A stretch of 64,000 nucleotides of DNA from Acidicapsa acidisoli (lineage in GTDB: Bacteria > Acidobacteriota > Terriglobia > Terriglobales > Acidobacteriaceae). Position 1 is the stretch's first letter. Each line of letters begins with the position of its first letter. The DNA lies in assembly GCF_025685625.1 (NCBI RefSeq), contig NZ_JAGSYI010000001.1, positions 1,116,001-1,180,000 on the forward strand, in the 5' to 3' direction. Position numbers and translations under genes: made by a program. Positions 55,111 through 64,000 of the stretch are shown here, in pieces. Under the pieces are notes generated by a model. The model saw nothing but the letters and a program-made list of their open reading frames with translations. It ran no database searches and was not told the origin of the DNA.

Positions 55111-56907
55111 ATGAGTTCCAGCAACCTGCAGGCCACGGCCAGTACCTCCGCCATTCGGAATTACAACCTGTTTCTGCTCCTGGTCGCGGGACTCGGCGGC
55201 TTGCTCTATGGGGTGGACGTCGGCATCATCGGTGGCGCGCTGCCCTACCTCGAAGCGACCTCGCGGCTCACGCCCGGCCAGCTTTCGGTGATCGTCGCGG
55301 CAGTGCTGCTCGGAGCGACGATTTCCACCTTATTTGCAGGCATGATCGCCGACTGGATCGGGCGCAAACCGTTCATGGTCCTCAGCGGCGTCACGTTCAT
55401 CGTCAGCATTCCGGTGATTGCCCTCTCGCACGGATATGAACCGCTGTTTCTTGGCCGTTTGCTGCAAGGCATCAGCGGCGGCTTCATTGGAATCGTCGTT
55501 CCGCTCTACCTAGCGGAATGTCTCTCCGCCTCCTCGCGCGGCAAAGGCACGGGAATCTTCCAGTGGCTGCTCACACTGGGCATCGTCGTCGCGGCGCTGG
55601 TTGGGATTTATTACAGCTATCGCGTGCAAGCCGTAGCCGCGACGGCGGACGCCGCAACCCTTTTCACCTTCAAAGACCAGACCTGGCGACGCATCTTCTG
55701 GGTTTCTTTGCCGCCCGGTCTGCTCTTTGTTCTTGGAAGCCTGCTGGTAACCGAATCGCCGCGCTGGCTCTTTCGCCGCGGGAAAAAAGAACAGGCTCTT
55801 GCAGCACTGCTGCGCTCCCGCACTCCAGAGCAAGCAGCCACTGAATTGCGGGAAATGGAAGAAAATGCCCAGGCGGCTTCGGCGAAGCTCTCTTCCGGAG
55901 GCAAGTCCGAAGGCTCTCTTTTCCGCCGCAAGTATCTGATTCCATTCATCCTTGCGTGCGTCATCCTATCGCTCAATACCGCGACGGGCATTAACTCGGT
56001 CGTTCAATACAACACCGACATCCTGCTACAAAGCGGCCTCTCCGACCTGCACGCTCACTGGGGCTACGTGGCCTTCACCTGCACCAACTTCCTGATGACC
56101 ATCGTGGGCATGACGCTGGTTGACCGCAAGGGCCGCAGGTTTCTCCTCATCCTCGGCACCAGCGGCATCGTAATTTCGCTGATCTGTGTCGGGAGCTTTT
56201 TCCTGCGCACCGAGAAGCAGAGCATCGATTGCGGGAACCTGATTCAGGCCCGCGTTGACGCCGATCAACAGGTCACTCTGAAATTCGACCCATCGGAAGC
56301 AAAGCGACTTTTGGCGGCAGAAAACTATTCCGGAAGCGTGATTGACCCAAATCGCGCCTCTATGGTGATCATTTACTCCTACGGCGACTTCACCTCGTCC
56401 ACCAGCGTAGTCCGCTCGGATGATGCCGCAACCCCGATCCAGATCACACGAGCCAGCGCCGTTCCCACCAACAGCGTCGAATCGTTCTTCAAGAATCCCT
56501 TCGCCAATCTGGATGCAGCCCGTACCGCTCCGCTCGTCATCAAGAAAGCCCTCATTGGCCGCGTGCCGGAGTCCAGCCACGGTTGGCTCGTCGCGCTCGG
56601 GCTTTACGCTTTCGTGGCCTCCTACGCCCTCGGCCCAGGCGTCTGCGTCTGGCTCGCGCTCTCGGAACTGATGCCGACCCGCATCCGCTCCAACGGTATG
56701 AGCATCGCCCTCACCTTAAATCAGTTGGTTTCAACCACCCTCACGGCCATCTTCCTGCCCTTCGTGAGCAAATTCGGCTATTCCTCGATGTTCTTCCTCT
56801 TCGCTGGATTCACGCTGATGTATTTCCTGGTTTCCGCATTTTTCCTTCCCGAAACCAAGGGCAAGACACTCGAAGAGATCGAAGCCCACTTCGAAGGGGT
56901 CAGGTAG
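55111..56907 (+). CDS. MFS sugar porter with large periplasmic insertion
   Basis: This inner-membrane transporter of 598 residues belongs to the MFS sugar porter family: GGLLYGVDVGIIGGALPYL in helix 1, ADWIGRKPFMVL, GRLLQGISGGFIGIVVPLYLAE, DRKGRRFLLILG, and the C-terminal PETKGKTLEEIE. Twelve helices can be placed. Between helix 9 (ending near residue 370) and helix 10 (starting near residue 490) lies a ~120-residue hydrophilic insertion with Cys (SIDCGNLIQARVDADQQV) where most porters have a short loop; it should be periplasmic. The ATG at 55111 is used; upstream in-frame sequence from 55003 has no signal. It is divergent from the GH20 gene and probably imports the released sugar. Confidence 0.88.
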   Translation: MSSSNLQATASTSAIRNYNLFLLLVAGLGGLLYGVDVGIIGGALPYLEATSRLTPGQLSVIVAAVLLGATISTLFAGMIADWIGRKPFMVLSGVTFIVSIPVIALSHGYEPLFLGRLLQGISGGFIGIVVPLYLAECLSASSRGKGTGIFQWLLTLGIVVAALVGIYYSYRVQAVAATADAATLFTFKDQTWRRIFWVSLPPGLLFVLGSLLVTESPRWLFRRGKKEQALAALLRSRTPEQAATELREMEENAQAASAKLSSGGKSEGSLFRRKYLIPFILACVILSLNTATGINSVVQYNTDILLQSGLSDLHAHWGYVAFTCTNFLMTIVGMTLVDRKGRRFLLILGTSGIVISLICVGSFFLRTEKQSIDCGNLIQARVDADQQVTLKFDPSEAKRLLAAENYSGSVIDPNRASMVIIYSYGDFTSSTSVVRSDDAATPIQITRASAVPTNSVESFFKNPFANLDAARTAPLVIKKALIGRVPESSHGWLVALGLYAFVASYALGPGVCVWLALSELMPTRIRSNGMSIALTLNQLVSTTLTAIFLPFVSKFGYSSMFFLFAGFTLMYFLVSAFFLPETKGKTLEEIEAHFEGVR

Positions 56908-57239
56908 AAATCCAGAGCGGATGCCATGCGGCCGGTCTCGCGAAATGAGACCGGTCGCCGAATCTGCTCTGCGACCTCATTGACAGATCTAGAGATGGGG
57001 CGTTCTGCCGCTGATCGGACCGGAATGGGTCCGTAAAGAACAATGTTGCGCGCAAACGCGACGTAAAATAGCCGCACGCATGGCGCGCTACTCCACGCCA
57101 CGCGATGATCTCGCCTAATCTTGCTTAAGCCGAGCCCTGGCCCGGGGAACGAGAACACAAGGAAGCGCATCCAATCACGTCGGAGACAAATGCGTCAGAT
57201 CAGAGAAATTAGGGGCATAATAGCTCGGAGACATGAAGC
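56908..57239. other. Spacer between the sugar porter and treS
   Basis: These 332 bases hold no gene. They include the hairpin at 56928-56958 just after the porter stop and a small CGGACC/GGTCCG hairpin at about 57016-57033. The treS promoter should lie in the second half. Confidence 0.6.
56928..56958 (+). terminator. Hairpin downstream of the sugar porter gene
   Basis: GCGGCCGGTCTC (56928-56939) pairs with GAGACCGGTCGC (56947-56958), 12 pairs with one G-T, around a seven-base loop, 20 bases past the porter stop. There is no clear T-run. Confidence 0.55.
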
Positions 57240-60200
57240 GTGAAAAAGCTGGCAAGCGCAACCGATCCCCTCTGGTACAAGGACGCGATCATCTATGAAC
57301 TGCACGTCCGCGCCTTTGCCGATTCGAATAACGACGGCATCGGTGATTTCCCGGGATTGATGTCGCGCCTTGACTACCTTCAGGATCTCGGCGTCACCTG
57401 CCTCTGGCTCCTGCCCTTCTTCCCTTCGCCCCTGCGCGACGACGGCTATGACATCGCCAACTACGTCGACGTGAACCCTTCCTATGGGACGCTGAACGAC
57501 TTCAAGGCATTTCTGGATGCCGCCCACCAGCGCAATATGCAGGTGATGATCGAGCTGGTCATCAACCACACCAGCGATCAGCACCCGTGGTTCAAGGCCG
57601 CCCGCCTTGCAGAGTCCGGCAGCCCGGCGCGCGAGATGTACGTCTGGTCCAACAGCGACCAGCTCTACAAAGACGCCCGCATCATCTTCACCGACACGGA
57701 AAAGTCCAACTGGACATGGGACGAGGCGGCCAAAGCCTACTACTGGCACCGCTTTTTTTCCCACCAGCCCGACCTGAATTTCGATAATCCCGCCGTCATC
57801 GAAGAAGTTCTGAAGGCCATGCGCTTCTGGCTCGATTTGGGAGTCGACGCGCTCCGCATGGATGCCATCCCCTATCTGCTCGAACGCGACGCGACCTCGT
57901 GCGAAAACCTGCCCGAGACTCACGCCGTCATCAAGGCCCTCCGCACGGCCATCGACACTGGCTACGCCAACCGCCTCATTCTGGCAGAAGCCAACCAGTG
58001 GCCGACCGATGTGCGTCCTTACTTCGGCGACGGCGACGAATGCCACATGGCCTTCCACTTTCCCCTGATGCCGCGCATTTACATGGCCCTTCGGCAAGAG
58101 GATCGCCTGCCAATCACCGACATTATGGCCCAGACGCCGCCGATTCCGGATAACTGCCAATGGGGCCTGTTTCTCCGCAATCACGACGAACTCACGCTCG
58201 AGATGGTCACCGCCGACGAGCGCGACTACATGTACTTCGCCTACTCCGCCGACCCTCGCATGCGCATCAACGTCGGTATCCGCCGACGCCTCGCGCCCCT
58301 GGTCGACAACAACCGCCGCCGCATCGAGCTATTGAACTCGCTCCTGCTGAGCTTCCCCGGCACACCGATCATGTATTACGGCGACGAACTCGGCATGGGC
58401 GACAACATTTATCTCGGCGACCGCAATGGCGTTCGTACCCCCATGCAGTGGAACTCCGACCGCAACGCCGGTTTCTCAAAGTGCGACCCGGCCCGGCTCT
58501 ATTTTCCGGTAATCATGGATCCCATCTATGGCTACCAGGCCGTAAACGTGGAAGCCCAGCTAAGCGACCAGTCCAGCCTCCTGCACTGGACCCGCAACAT
58601 GATCGCGCTGCGTAAACTCTTCCAGGTCTTTGGCCGCGGAACCCTGGTTTTCTTGAATCCGGCGAACCGGAAAATCCTCGCTTACCTTCGAGACCTCGAT
58701 CGTGGCGACGGCTCCCACGAGACTGTTCTTTGCGTCGCCAACCTCAGCCGCTTCGCTCAGCCTGTCTCGCTCGACCTCCACGACTACGTGGGCTTTGAAC
58801 CAGTCGAAATGCTCGGCTACGTTCCGTTTCCACCCATCGACGAAACCGCGTATGCGCTGACTCTCGCTCCGTATTCGTTCCTCTGGCTCGAACTCCAGCC
58901 CGCCAGCATGAAACCGGAATCGCTCGCCCAATCCATCCCAACACCACCCGTCGTGGAGATGGAAGAGACTGACGTCACGGAGACGATCGCGCACCATCTG
59001 CTCACCAAAGGCTGGTCCGGCGTCATTACCGGCCATGGCCTGTCTCTCCTCGAAACCGCTTTGCAAGCCTGGCTGCCGCAGCAGCGCTGGTTTGGAGCCA
59101 AGACCCGAAAGGTCCAGCACCTGCGCGTGCTCGACTGGGTCGAAATTCCCAGCGGCACGGCCCCCGACGCCCGCGACATTCCTCCTGCGCTGTTCTACTT
59201 TGAAATTGCCTACTCGGACGGCACCACCGACAACTACCAACTTCCTATAGCCTTCAGCACCGGCGCAGATGCCGAAGACCTGACCGCCAACTTGCCGCAG
59301 GCCATCGTCGCGTCTCTCACGACCCCCGCCGGTCCCGTGGTATTGCACGATGCGACAGCGCGCGAAGATTTTCGCCTTGGCCTGCTCAAACTCATCGAGC
59401 AAAACGCTTCTCTCACGCTTTCGCCAAACCGCACCGCCGCTCTGGAAGCTGGCGTCTCGCCCGCTCCCCTGAGCGCTCAGCCTGGAGATGCGGTTGCACC
59501 GCGCTCAAACGTCGGTGTAACCCTCTCAGCAGAGACCGAAACATTACCCGAATCTCAGATTGCAGGGACCTCCGCGCCGCAGGATGGCCGTTTGACTGCT
59601 CGTGCTTCTGCTTCGCTGGCCACTTTGGATGACTCTCGACCCCTGGCAAGCCGAATCGCCTCCGGAGAGCAATCCAACACCTCAATTCTTTACGGCAAGC
59701 GTCTGATTTTGAAACTATTCCGGCGTCTCCAGCCTGGGGAAAACCCGGACGTGGAAATCGGCCGGTATCTGACCGAAGTCGCCCGATTCCAGCGCATCGC
59801 TCCGCTGCTGGGAGAAATCTCGATTGCCTCCGCGAGCAGTGAAAAAACAACAGTCGCCATGCTTCAGACATTGGTCGCCAACGAGGGTGACGGCTGGCAG
59901 TGGTTTCTCATGCAACTGGCTGGTTTCTTCGCATCCGTCGCCAATCTTCCGGCCCCGCACGAGTCCCCCACCCCGAGTTTTCTCCATGAACGGGAACCAA
60001 TCAGCGAGGCTCTCGAACACGCCAGTCCAGCGCTCGGAGCCGCCGCGATCCTGGGCCGGCGCACAGCCGAAATGCACCTCGCCCTCGCCGCCGCGACCGA
60101 CGACCCGGCCTTCGCAGCCGAACCCTTGACCGCGGCGGATCTCGCCAGCGACGCGCGGCGCATCGACGCACAGATTACCTCCACATTGGAAACCCTCAAG

Positions 60201-60803
60201 GCCAAACTCTCTACCCTCAAAGACCTCACTGCCGATGACGCTGGTTTGCTTCTCTCACGCCGCATCCATCTGTTTGCACGCGCCAACGCCATCACTGGCT
60301 TCACTCCCACCGGGCAGCGCATCCGGATTCACGGCGATTACCACCTGGGCCAGACCCTCCGGACCGGCGGGACAGACTCCGGCAAATCAGAGCCCGGCGA
60401 CTTCGTTCTGCTCGATTTCGAGGGCGAACCCGCCCGGTCCCTCGCCGAACGGCGCCAGAAGCAGTCCCCGCTGAAGGACGTCGCTGGCATGATTCGCTCC
60501 TTCTCGTATGCCGCCCACACCGGTCTCGATCAATACCTTTCTGCTCACGGCGAAGTCTCGCACACGGACGCAACGAACCTCGAAGCGTGGGCGATCCTCT
60601 GGCAGAACGCAGCTTCCGCGGAGTTCCTTCGAGCCTACCGCGAAGCTGTCGCCGTCAACCCGCTCCTGCTGCCCTCGCCCGAGCAGTCTCAATTGCTACT
60701 CGGAACCTATCTCCTCGAAAAAGCCCTCTATGAAATGCTCTACGAGCTGAATAATCGCCCGGCATGGCTTCGCATCCCGCTTGCCGGCATCTTATCGCTT
60801 TAA
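57240..60803 (+). CDS. treS: Trehalose synthase-maltokinase fusion
   Basis: This is a 1187-residue two-domain cytoplasmic enzyme. Residues 1 to ~560 are a GH13 trehalose synthase, interconverting trehalose and maltose: [20 protein letters not shown] start, nucleophile Asp in [10 protein letters not shown] (~204), acid Glu in LILAEANQ (~249), Asp in [11 protein letters not shown] (~316). Residues ~600-1187 are a maltokinase (Pep2-like): [32 protein letters not shown], the Brenner motif IHGDYHLGQ (~1030) and DFEGEP (~1058). A low-complexity ~70-residue insertion (~735-805) precedes the EQSNTS segment. The product maltose 1-phosphate normally feeds GlgE. The start is a GTG with GGAG about ten bases upstream. 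It heads the operon. Confidence 0.95.
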   Translation: MKKLASATDPLWYKDAIIYELHVRAFADSNNDGIGDFPGLMSRLDYLQDLGVTCLWLLPFFPSPLRDDGYDIANYVDVNPSYGTLNDFKAFLDAAHQRNMQVMIELVINHTSDQHPWFKAARLAESGSPAREMYVWSNSDQLYKDARIIFTDTEKSNWTWDEAAKAYYWHRFFSHQPDLNFDNPAVIEEVLKAMRFWLDLGVDALRMDAIPYLLERDATSCENLPETHAVIKALRTAIDTGYANRLILAEANQWPTDVRPYFGDGDECHMAFHFPLMPRIYMALRQEDRLPITDIMAQTPPIPDNCQWGLFLRNHDELTLEMVTADERDYMYFAYSADPRMRINVGIRRRLAPLVDNNRRRIELLNSLLLSFPGTPIMYYGDELGMGDNIYLGDRNGVRTPMQWNSDRNAGFSKCDPARLYFPVIMDPIYGYQAVNVEAQLSDQSSLLHWTRNMIALRKLFQVFGRGTLVFLNPANRKILAYLRDLDRGDGSHETVLCVANLSRFAQPVSLDLHDYVGFEPVEMLGYVPFPPIDETAYALTLAPYSFLWLELQPASMKPESLAQSIPTPPVVEMEETDVTETIAHHLLTKGWSGVITGHGLSLLETALQAWLPQQRWFGAKTRKVQHLRVLDWVEIPSGTAPDARDIPPALFYFEIAYSDGTTDNYQLPIAFSTGADAEDLTANLPQAIVASLTTPAGPVVLHDATAREDFRLGLLKLIEQNASLTLSPNRTAALEAGVSPAPLSAQPGDAVAPRSNVGVTLSAETETLPESQIAGTSAPQDGRLTARASASLATLDDSRPLASRIASGEQSNTSILYGKRLILKLFRRLQPGENPDVEIGRYLTEVARFQRIAPLLGEISIASASSEKTTVAMLQTLVANEGDGWQWFLMQLAGFFASVANLPAPHESPTPSFLHEREPISEALEHASPALGAAAILGRRTAEMHLALAAATDDPAFAAEPLTAADLASDARRIDAQITSTLETLKAKLSTLKDLTADDAGLLLSRRIHLFARANAITGFTPTGQRIRIHGDYHLGQTLRTGGTDSGKSEPGDFVLLDFEGEPARSLAERRQKQSPLKDVAGMIRSFSYAAHTGLDQYLSAHGEVSHTDATNLEAWAILWQNAASAEFLRAYREAVAVNPLLLPSPEQSQLLLGTYLLEKALYEMLYELNNRPAWLRIPLAGILSL

Positions 60804-60881
60804 CGTCCGTTGAATTGCAGGACTCAGACAGCGCTTTTCCAGCACCCTGCATTGCTCTAACAGTGGTTTCAAGAGAAAGCA

Positions 60882-62087
60882 ATGATGGCGACAGCAAATC
60901 CGATCTCCGACGTCACACCCCCATTGGCCGAAGCCGGCGCGGACCTCCTCGTGCTGCTCGCGCCCATGCCGCTCGACCAGCTTGAAACTGTCCTTGCGAA
61001 CCTGACGGCTTCCTTCCAGGCAGAAAGCCTGCTCATCGCGACGCCGGACACTCCCTCCACAGAAGCGAACCCTTCCCTGCGAATCATCCCAGCCCCCGCC
61101 AACACGGCCTCCTGGACGCTCACCGCATTCGACTTCGTCACCGCCCATCAACTTGCTCAGAAGAACAATGCGCGCGCTATTTTAGTGCTGGGTCCAGGGT
61201 CCGCGTCGCTGGCTTCGCCCTCGCTGTTCGAACTTGCCAATGCCGTTCTCGCCACGCCCACCGACCTCGCGGTTCCCCACTACGATTTGTCGCCGCGCGC
61301 CGGCTTGGTCAACTCCGCCATCCTCTATCCGCTTACCCGCGCACTCTTCGCCTCGCGCGCACGCTTCCCCCTGGCCATTGATCTCGGCCTCTCTCTGCGC
61401 ATGGCCGAACGCCTCGCCGCCGTGGCCCAGCGCTTTACCTCCCTGAACCAACCCGACTCAATCGTCTGGCCGATCGAGGAAGCCGCAGTTGCCGGATTCG
61501 CCATCCAGGAGTTCGACGTTGGACCACGCGTCAGTCCGCAGCCAACCGAGACCGACCTGAACGCGATCCTCGCCAGGGTTACCGGCTCTCTTTTCGCCGA
61601 TATCGACGCCAAGGCAGCATTCTGGCAGCGCAGCCGTCCTTTGTCGCCTGCGCGCAACTCGAGCCAGCATACAGGGACGCACGATTCGGCCGCCGATGGC
61701 GCACCCGAAATAGGCCCAATGCTCGATGCCTTTCGCCTTGCCTACACCAATCTCCGCGAGATATGGTCGCTGGTTCTGCCGCCAAACTCACTGCTCGGAC
61801 TCAAGCGGCTTTCTGTCACCGAAGCAGCGGACTTCCGCATGCCCGACAATCTCTGGGCGCGCGTTGTCTTCGACTTTCTCCTCGCTTACCGGCTCCGCAC
61901 AATCAATCGCGGACATCTTCTTGGCGCGCTTATCCCGCTCTACCTGGCATGGGTTGCGAGCCACATCAATATCACCGCTTCCGGCGTCAACCCGGAGAGC
62001 CACATCGAAGCGGTCGCTGCCGCCTTCGAGGCCGACAAGCCCTACCTGGTCTCGCGCTGGCGCTGGCCAGATCGATTTAACCCTTGA
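60882..62087 (+). CDS. Glycosyltransferase-like protein with no evident DxD motif
   Basis: This protein has 401 residues. The C-terminal part resembles GT2/GT81-type hexosyltransferases such as glucosyl-3-phosphoglycerate synthase relatives (NSAILYPLTRALFASRARFPLAIDLGLS, about 145-170; then a helical tail). In such enzymes the N-terminal half has an acidic DxD-like motif for the sugar nucleotide and metal; here the equivalent stretch (LVLGPGSASLASPS, near residue 104) lacks acidic residues. It may therefore be inactive or use another site. The family call is by eye. The ATG follows AAGAGAAAG. It lies 78 bases after treS-mak and 81 before a membrane protein gene, inside the trehalose operon. 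Confidence 0.55.
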   Translation: MMATANPISDVTPPLAEAGADLLVLLAPMPLDQLETVLANLTASFQAESLLIATPDTPSTEANPSLRIIPAPANTASWTLTAFDFVTAHQLAQKNNARAILVLGPGSASLASPSLFELANAVLATPTDLAVPHYDLSPRAGLVNSAILYPLTRALFASRARFPLAIDLGLSLRMAERLAAVAQRFTSLNQPDSIVWPIEEAAVAGFAIQEFDVGPRVSPQPTETDLNAILARVTGSLFADIDAKAAFWQRSRPLSPARNSSQHTGTHDSAADGAPEIGPMLDAFRLAYTNLREIWSLVLPPNSLLGLKRLSVTEAADFRMPDNLWARVVFDFLLAYRLRTINRGHLLGALIPLYLAWVASHINITASGVNPESHIEAVAAAFEADKPYLVSRWRWPDRFNP

Positions 62088-62168
62088 TGTCCAATGTTGG
62101 ATACCGGGTTTAACACGTGACCCCGTTTCCGTCACGAAGCGAACGAATTGAATAAAGGAGTTAGTCCT

Positions 62169-62981
62169 ATGCGATACGTTCCAGCCACCATACTTCAGTC
62201 CGTCACGGACCAGGTCCCGCAGACCGTGTACGTGGACAATGGTTCAATCTGGCAGCATATGTCCGATGCGCTTCATCAATCGCTCTACCGCATCCTCTCG
62301 CTGCTCATCGCGATCCTGCCGGGCATCCTCGCTTTCTTCGTTGCACTGGCTATCTTTACGCTGGTCGGCATGGCGCTCTCCGCGTTTCTGCGGCGGGCGC
62401 TTACCTGGGCAAAGTTCGACGATCGCCTCATCCGCGAGCGCGGCAACGCCGATTGGACCCCGGCGACGGCTCCGACCGAATTGATCGCCCGCATCTCCTT
62501 CTGGGCCTGCATCCTGCTCGGGTTGATCATCGGCGTCTCCGCCTTCGACGCTTCTTACGCAACGGCAGCCACGCTCCCGATCTCCCTCCTGCCTTATCTC
62601 ACCCATGCCGTCGGCGCGATTTTCCTGCTCATCGCCGGCAATATCGTAGCCCGCTTTCTCGCGCGATCCGTTCTCATTGGAGCCGTCAACGCACAACTCC
62701 AATACGCGCGGTTCCTCTCGCTGGGCGTCAAATGGCTGGTGCTTGTTCTCACAGCCGCCATGGTCCTCGACCACCTCCAGGTGGGCGGCAACATCGTAGA
62801 GCTGGCCTTCAGCATCCTCTTCGGGGGCATCGTGCTCACACTCGCTCTGGCCGTCGGGCTTGGCTCTCGTGAACTCGTCAGCCGCTCGCTCGAAAGCCGC
62901 GCCGAACGCTCAGGCGACCTCAACGTGATGCCCCCGGTCACCCCGCCTCCCGGGCACGTGGAGTCCCTTCGCCACTTCTAA
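62169..62981 (+). CDS. Membrane protein with MscS/TM-helix-like core
   Basis: This protein has 270 residues and about five transmembrane helices (LSLLIAILPGILAFFVALAIFTLVGMAL; ISFWACILLGLIIGVSAF; LPYLTHAVGAIFLLIAGNIVARFLA; SLGVKWLVLVLTAAMVLDHL; ELAFSILFGGIVLTLALAVGLG). The pattern, with a basic loop and a terminal GxGxRELV, resembles the conserved TM-helix repeat proteins related to small mechanosensitive channels, but the soluble MscS domain is absent. The ATG at 62169 follows AAAGGAG by eight bases; a TTG at 62148 lies before that site and is rejected. It is between the GT-like gene and treY (14 bases), so it is part of the trehalose operon and could relate to osmotic response. Confidence 0.7.
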   Translation: MRYVPATILQSVTDQVPQTVYVDNGSIWQHMSDALHQSLYRILSLLIAILPGILAFFVALAIFTLVGMALSAFLRRALTWAKFDDRLIRERGNADWTPATAPTELIARISFWACILLGLIIGVSAFDASYATAATLPISLLPYLTHAVGAIFLLIAGNIVARFLARSVLIGAVNAQLQYARFLSLGVKWLVLVLTAAMVLDHLQVGGNIVELAFSILFGGIVLTLALAVGLGSRELVSRSLESRAERSGDLNVMPPVTPPPGHVESLRHF

Positions 62982-62995
62982 GGGTGTAAGCGCCT

Positions 62996-64000
62996 ATGCC
63001 ACAAATACCCTTGTCGACATACCGGCTGCAATTGCATGCAGGATTCACCTTCAAAGACGCGGCCGGAGTGGCCGACTATTTGAAGAGGCTCGGCATCTCG
63101 CATGTGTACTGTTCGCCATATCTGCAGGCAATTCCCGGCAGCACCCATGGATATGACGTGGTAGACCCCGAAAAGCCTAATGAGGAGCTGGGCGGCGAAG
63201 AAGGACACAGCCGATTCTGCCAGCGTTTGAAAGAGCTTGAGTTGGGTCAGGTGCTGGATATCGTGCCGAACCATATGGCGCTCGGCCAGCAAAACCGGTA
63301 CTGGTGGGACGTAATTGAAAACGGCCCATCCAGCCGGTACGCAACCTGGTTCGATATCGATTGGCAATCGGCGGAGGTGAAGCTGCAGAACAAAGTTCTG
63401 ATTCCCGTGCTCGGGGACCAGTACGGACGGGAATTGAGCGCAGGCCGAATCAAGCTGGAATACACAGGCGACCGCTTTCAAGTGCGCTACTCGGACAATC
63501 TCTTTCCAGTCGCTCCAAGGTCTTTGTCTAACTTGCTTTCAAAGGCTGCCGAGTACGCGCACAGTGACACGCTTCACTTCATCGCCGGGAGTTTCGCGCG
63601 TCTGCCGTCACCGGAATTGAGCAATCGCGGCGACGCGAGTGCGAGGCATCGCGACAAGACCGTGATCTATCGAATGTTGAAGCAGCTTTGCAAAGAGCAA
63701 CCGGAAGTATCCGCGGCAATTTCCCGCGGCGTGGACGAGTTGAATCACGAGATGGATGCATTGGATGAGGTGCTGAATCAGCAGAGCTATCGATTGGCCT
63801 ATTGGCGCACGGCCGATCAGGAGTTGGGCTATCGGCGTTTCTTCGACGTGAACACGCTGATCGGCCTGCGAATGGAACGGGAGCATGTCTTCGAGGCGAC
63901 ACATTGCAGAATCCTACAATGGCTCGAGAATGGCGTGCTGGACGGCGTGCGCGTCGATCATCCCGATGGTCTGCGCGATCCCCAGCAGTATTTCGAACGA
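62996..64000 (+). CDS. treY: Malto-oligosyltrehalose synthase, N-terminal part
   Basis: TreY turns the reducing end of a maltodextrin into a trehalosyl unit (GH13). The frame opens at ATG 62996 and stays open for 335 codons to the window end. It reads PLSTYRLQLHAGFTF at the start, YCSPYLQAIPGSTHGYDVVD, LDIVPNHMAL, and the catalytic-nucleophile region VLDGVRVDHPDGLRDP near the edge. The family is about 700-1000 residues, so half or more is missing. It begins 14 bases after the membrane protein gene and completes the visible trehalose operon; treZ would be expected beyond. Confidence 0.93.
   Translation, partial: MPQIPLSTYRLQLHAGFTFKDAAGVADYLKRLGISHVYCSPYLQAIPGSTHGYDVVDPEKPNEELGGEEGHSRFCQRLKELELGQVLDIVPNHMALGQQNRYWWDVIENGPSSRYATWFDIDWQSAEVKLQNKVLIPVLGDQYGRELSAGRIKLEYTGDRFQVRYSDNLFPVAPRSLSNLLSKAAEYAHSDTLHFIAGSFARLPSPELSNRGDASARHRDKTVIYRMLKQLCKEQPEVSAAISRGVDELNHEMDALDEVLNQQSYRLAYWRTADQELGYRRFFDVNTLIGLRMEREHVFEATHCRILQWLENGVLDGVRVDHPDGLRDPQQYFER

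Overview
The window looks like chromosome from an acidobacterium of the Terriglobia / Acidobacteriaceae type. The signs are moderately high GC, two very large Oar-like TonB-dependent receptors with an N-terminal carboxypeptidase-regulatory domain, a membrane-anchored winged-helix regulator of a kind frequent in Acidobacteria, many Tat- or Sec-exported peptidases and glycosidases, and a TreS-maltokinase fusion beside TreY. No rRNA, insertion sequence, phage gene or CRISPR array was seen. One intact tRNA (Gln, anticodon TTG) and one decayed tRNA-like fragment are present.

Layout. 0-8 kb: end of a secreted protein, a secreted PHP-type metallohydrolase and a TonB-dependent receptor on the minus strand, divergent from a membrane-anchored regulator. 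7.8-11 kb: EF-P-like factor, Na+/H+ antiporter and an orphan OppD-type ATPase. 11-17 kb: a minus-strand housekeeping block ispE / tRNA-Gln / prs / rplY / pth / rpsF / rpsR / rplI. 17-33 kb: peptidases (S9A, gamma-glutamyltransferase, S9), asnS, a Tat-exported amidase, frr, lipA, a DUF2236 protein, and two envelope folding lipoproteins (DsbA-like, SurA/PrsA-like). 33-41 kb: a Ton energising locus (tonB, exbB, two exbD, a TPR lipoprotein) next to secF/secD/yajC. 41-46 kb: an FmdE-like protein, gatC/gatA, a DeoR regulator and cutC. 46-57 kb: a glycan-use locus with a second TonB-dependent receptor, GH92 and GH20 enzymes and a sugar porter. 57-64 kb: a trehalose/maltose-1-phosphate operon: treS-mak fusion, a glycosyltransferase-like protein, a small membrane protein, and treY, which runs off the end.

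How it works together. The tonB-exbB-exbD locus can energise both receptors. The GH20 and GH92 enzymes would trim GlcNAc- and mannose-containing glycans, and the sugar porter would import products. A 14-base string (AAAAATGATCGTTT) occurs both between GH20 and the porter and upstream of the receptor, so these units may share a repressor. TreS-Mak and TreY feed trehalose and maltose 1-phosphate metabolism, probably as storage or osmotic response.

Most interesting points: the receptor/membrane-regulator pair with duplicated GGGTATACAC sites; the shared operator in the glycan locus; a sugar porter with a roughly 120-residue periplasmic insertion between helices 9 and 10; a glycosyltransferase-like protein lacking an evident DxD motif in the trehalose operon; a tRNA-Lys-like relic just before the EF-P-like gene; and a 21-bp inverted repeat bracketing the pth start.
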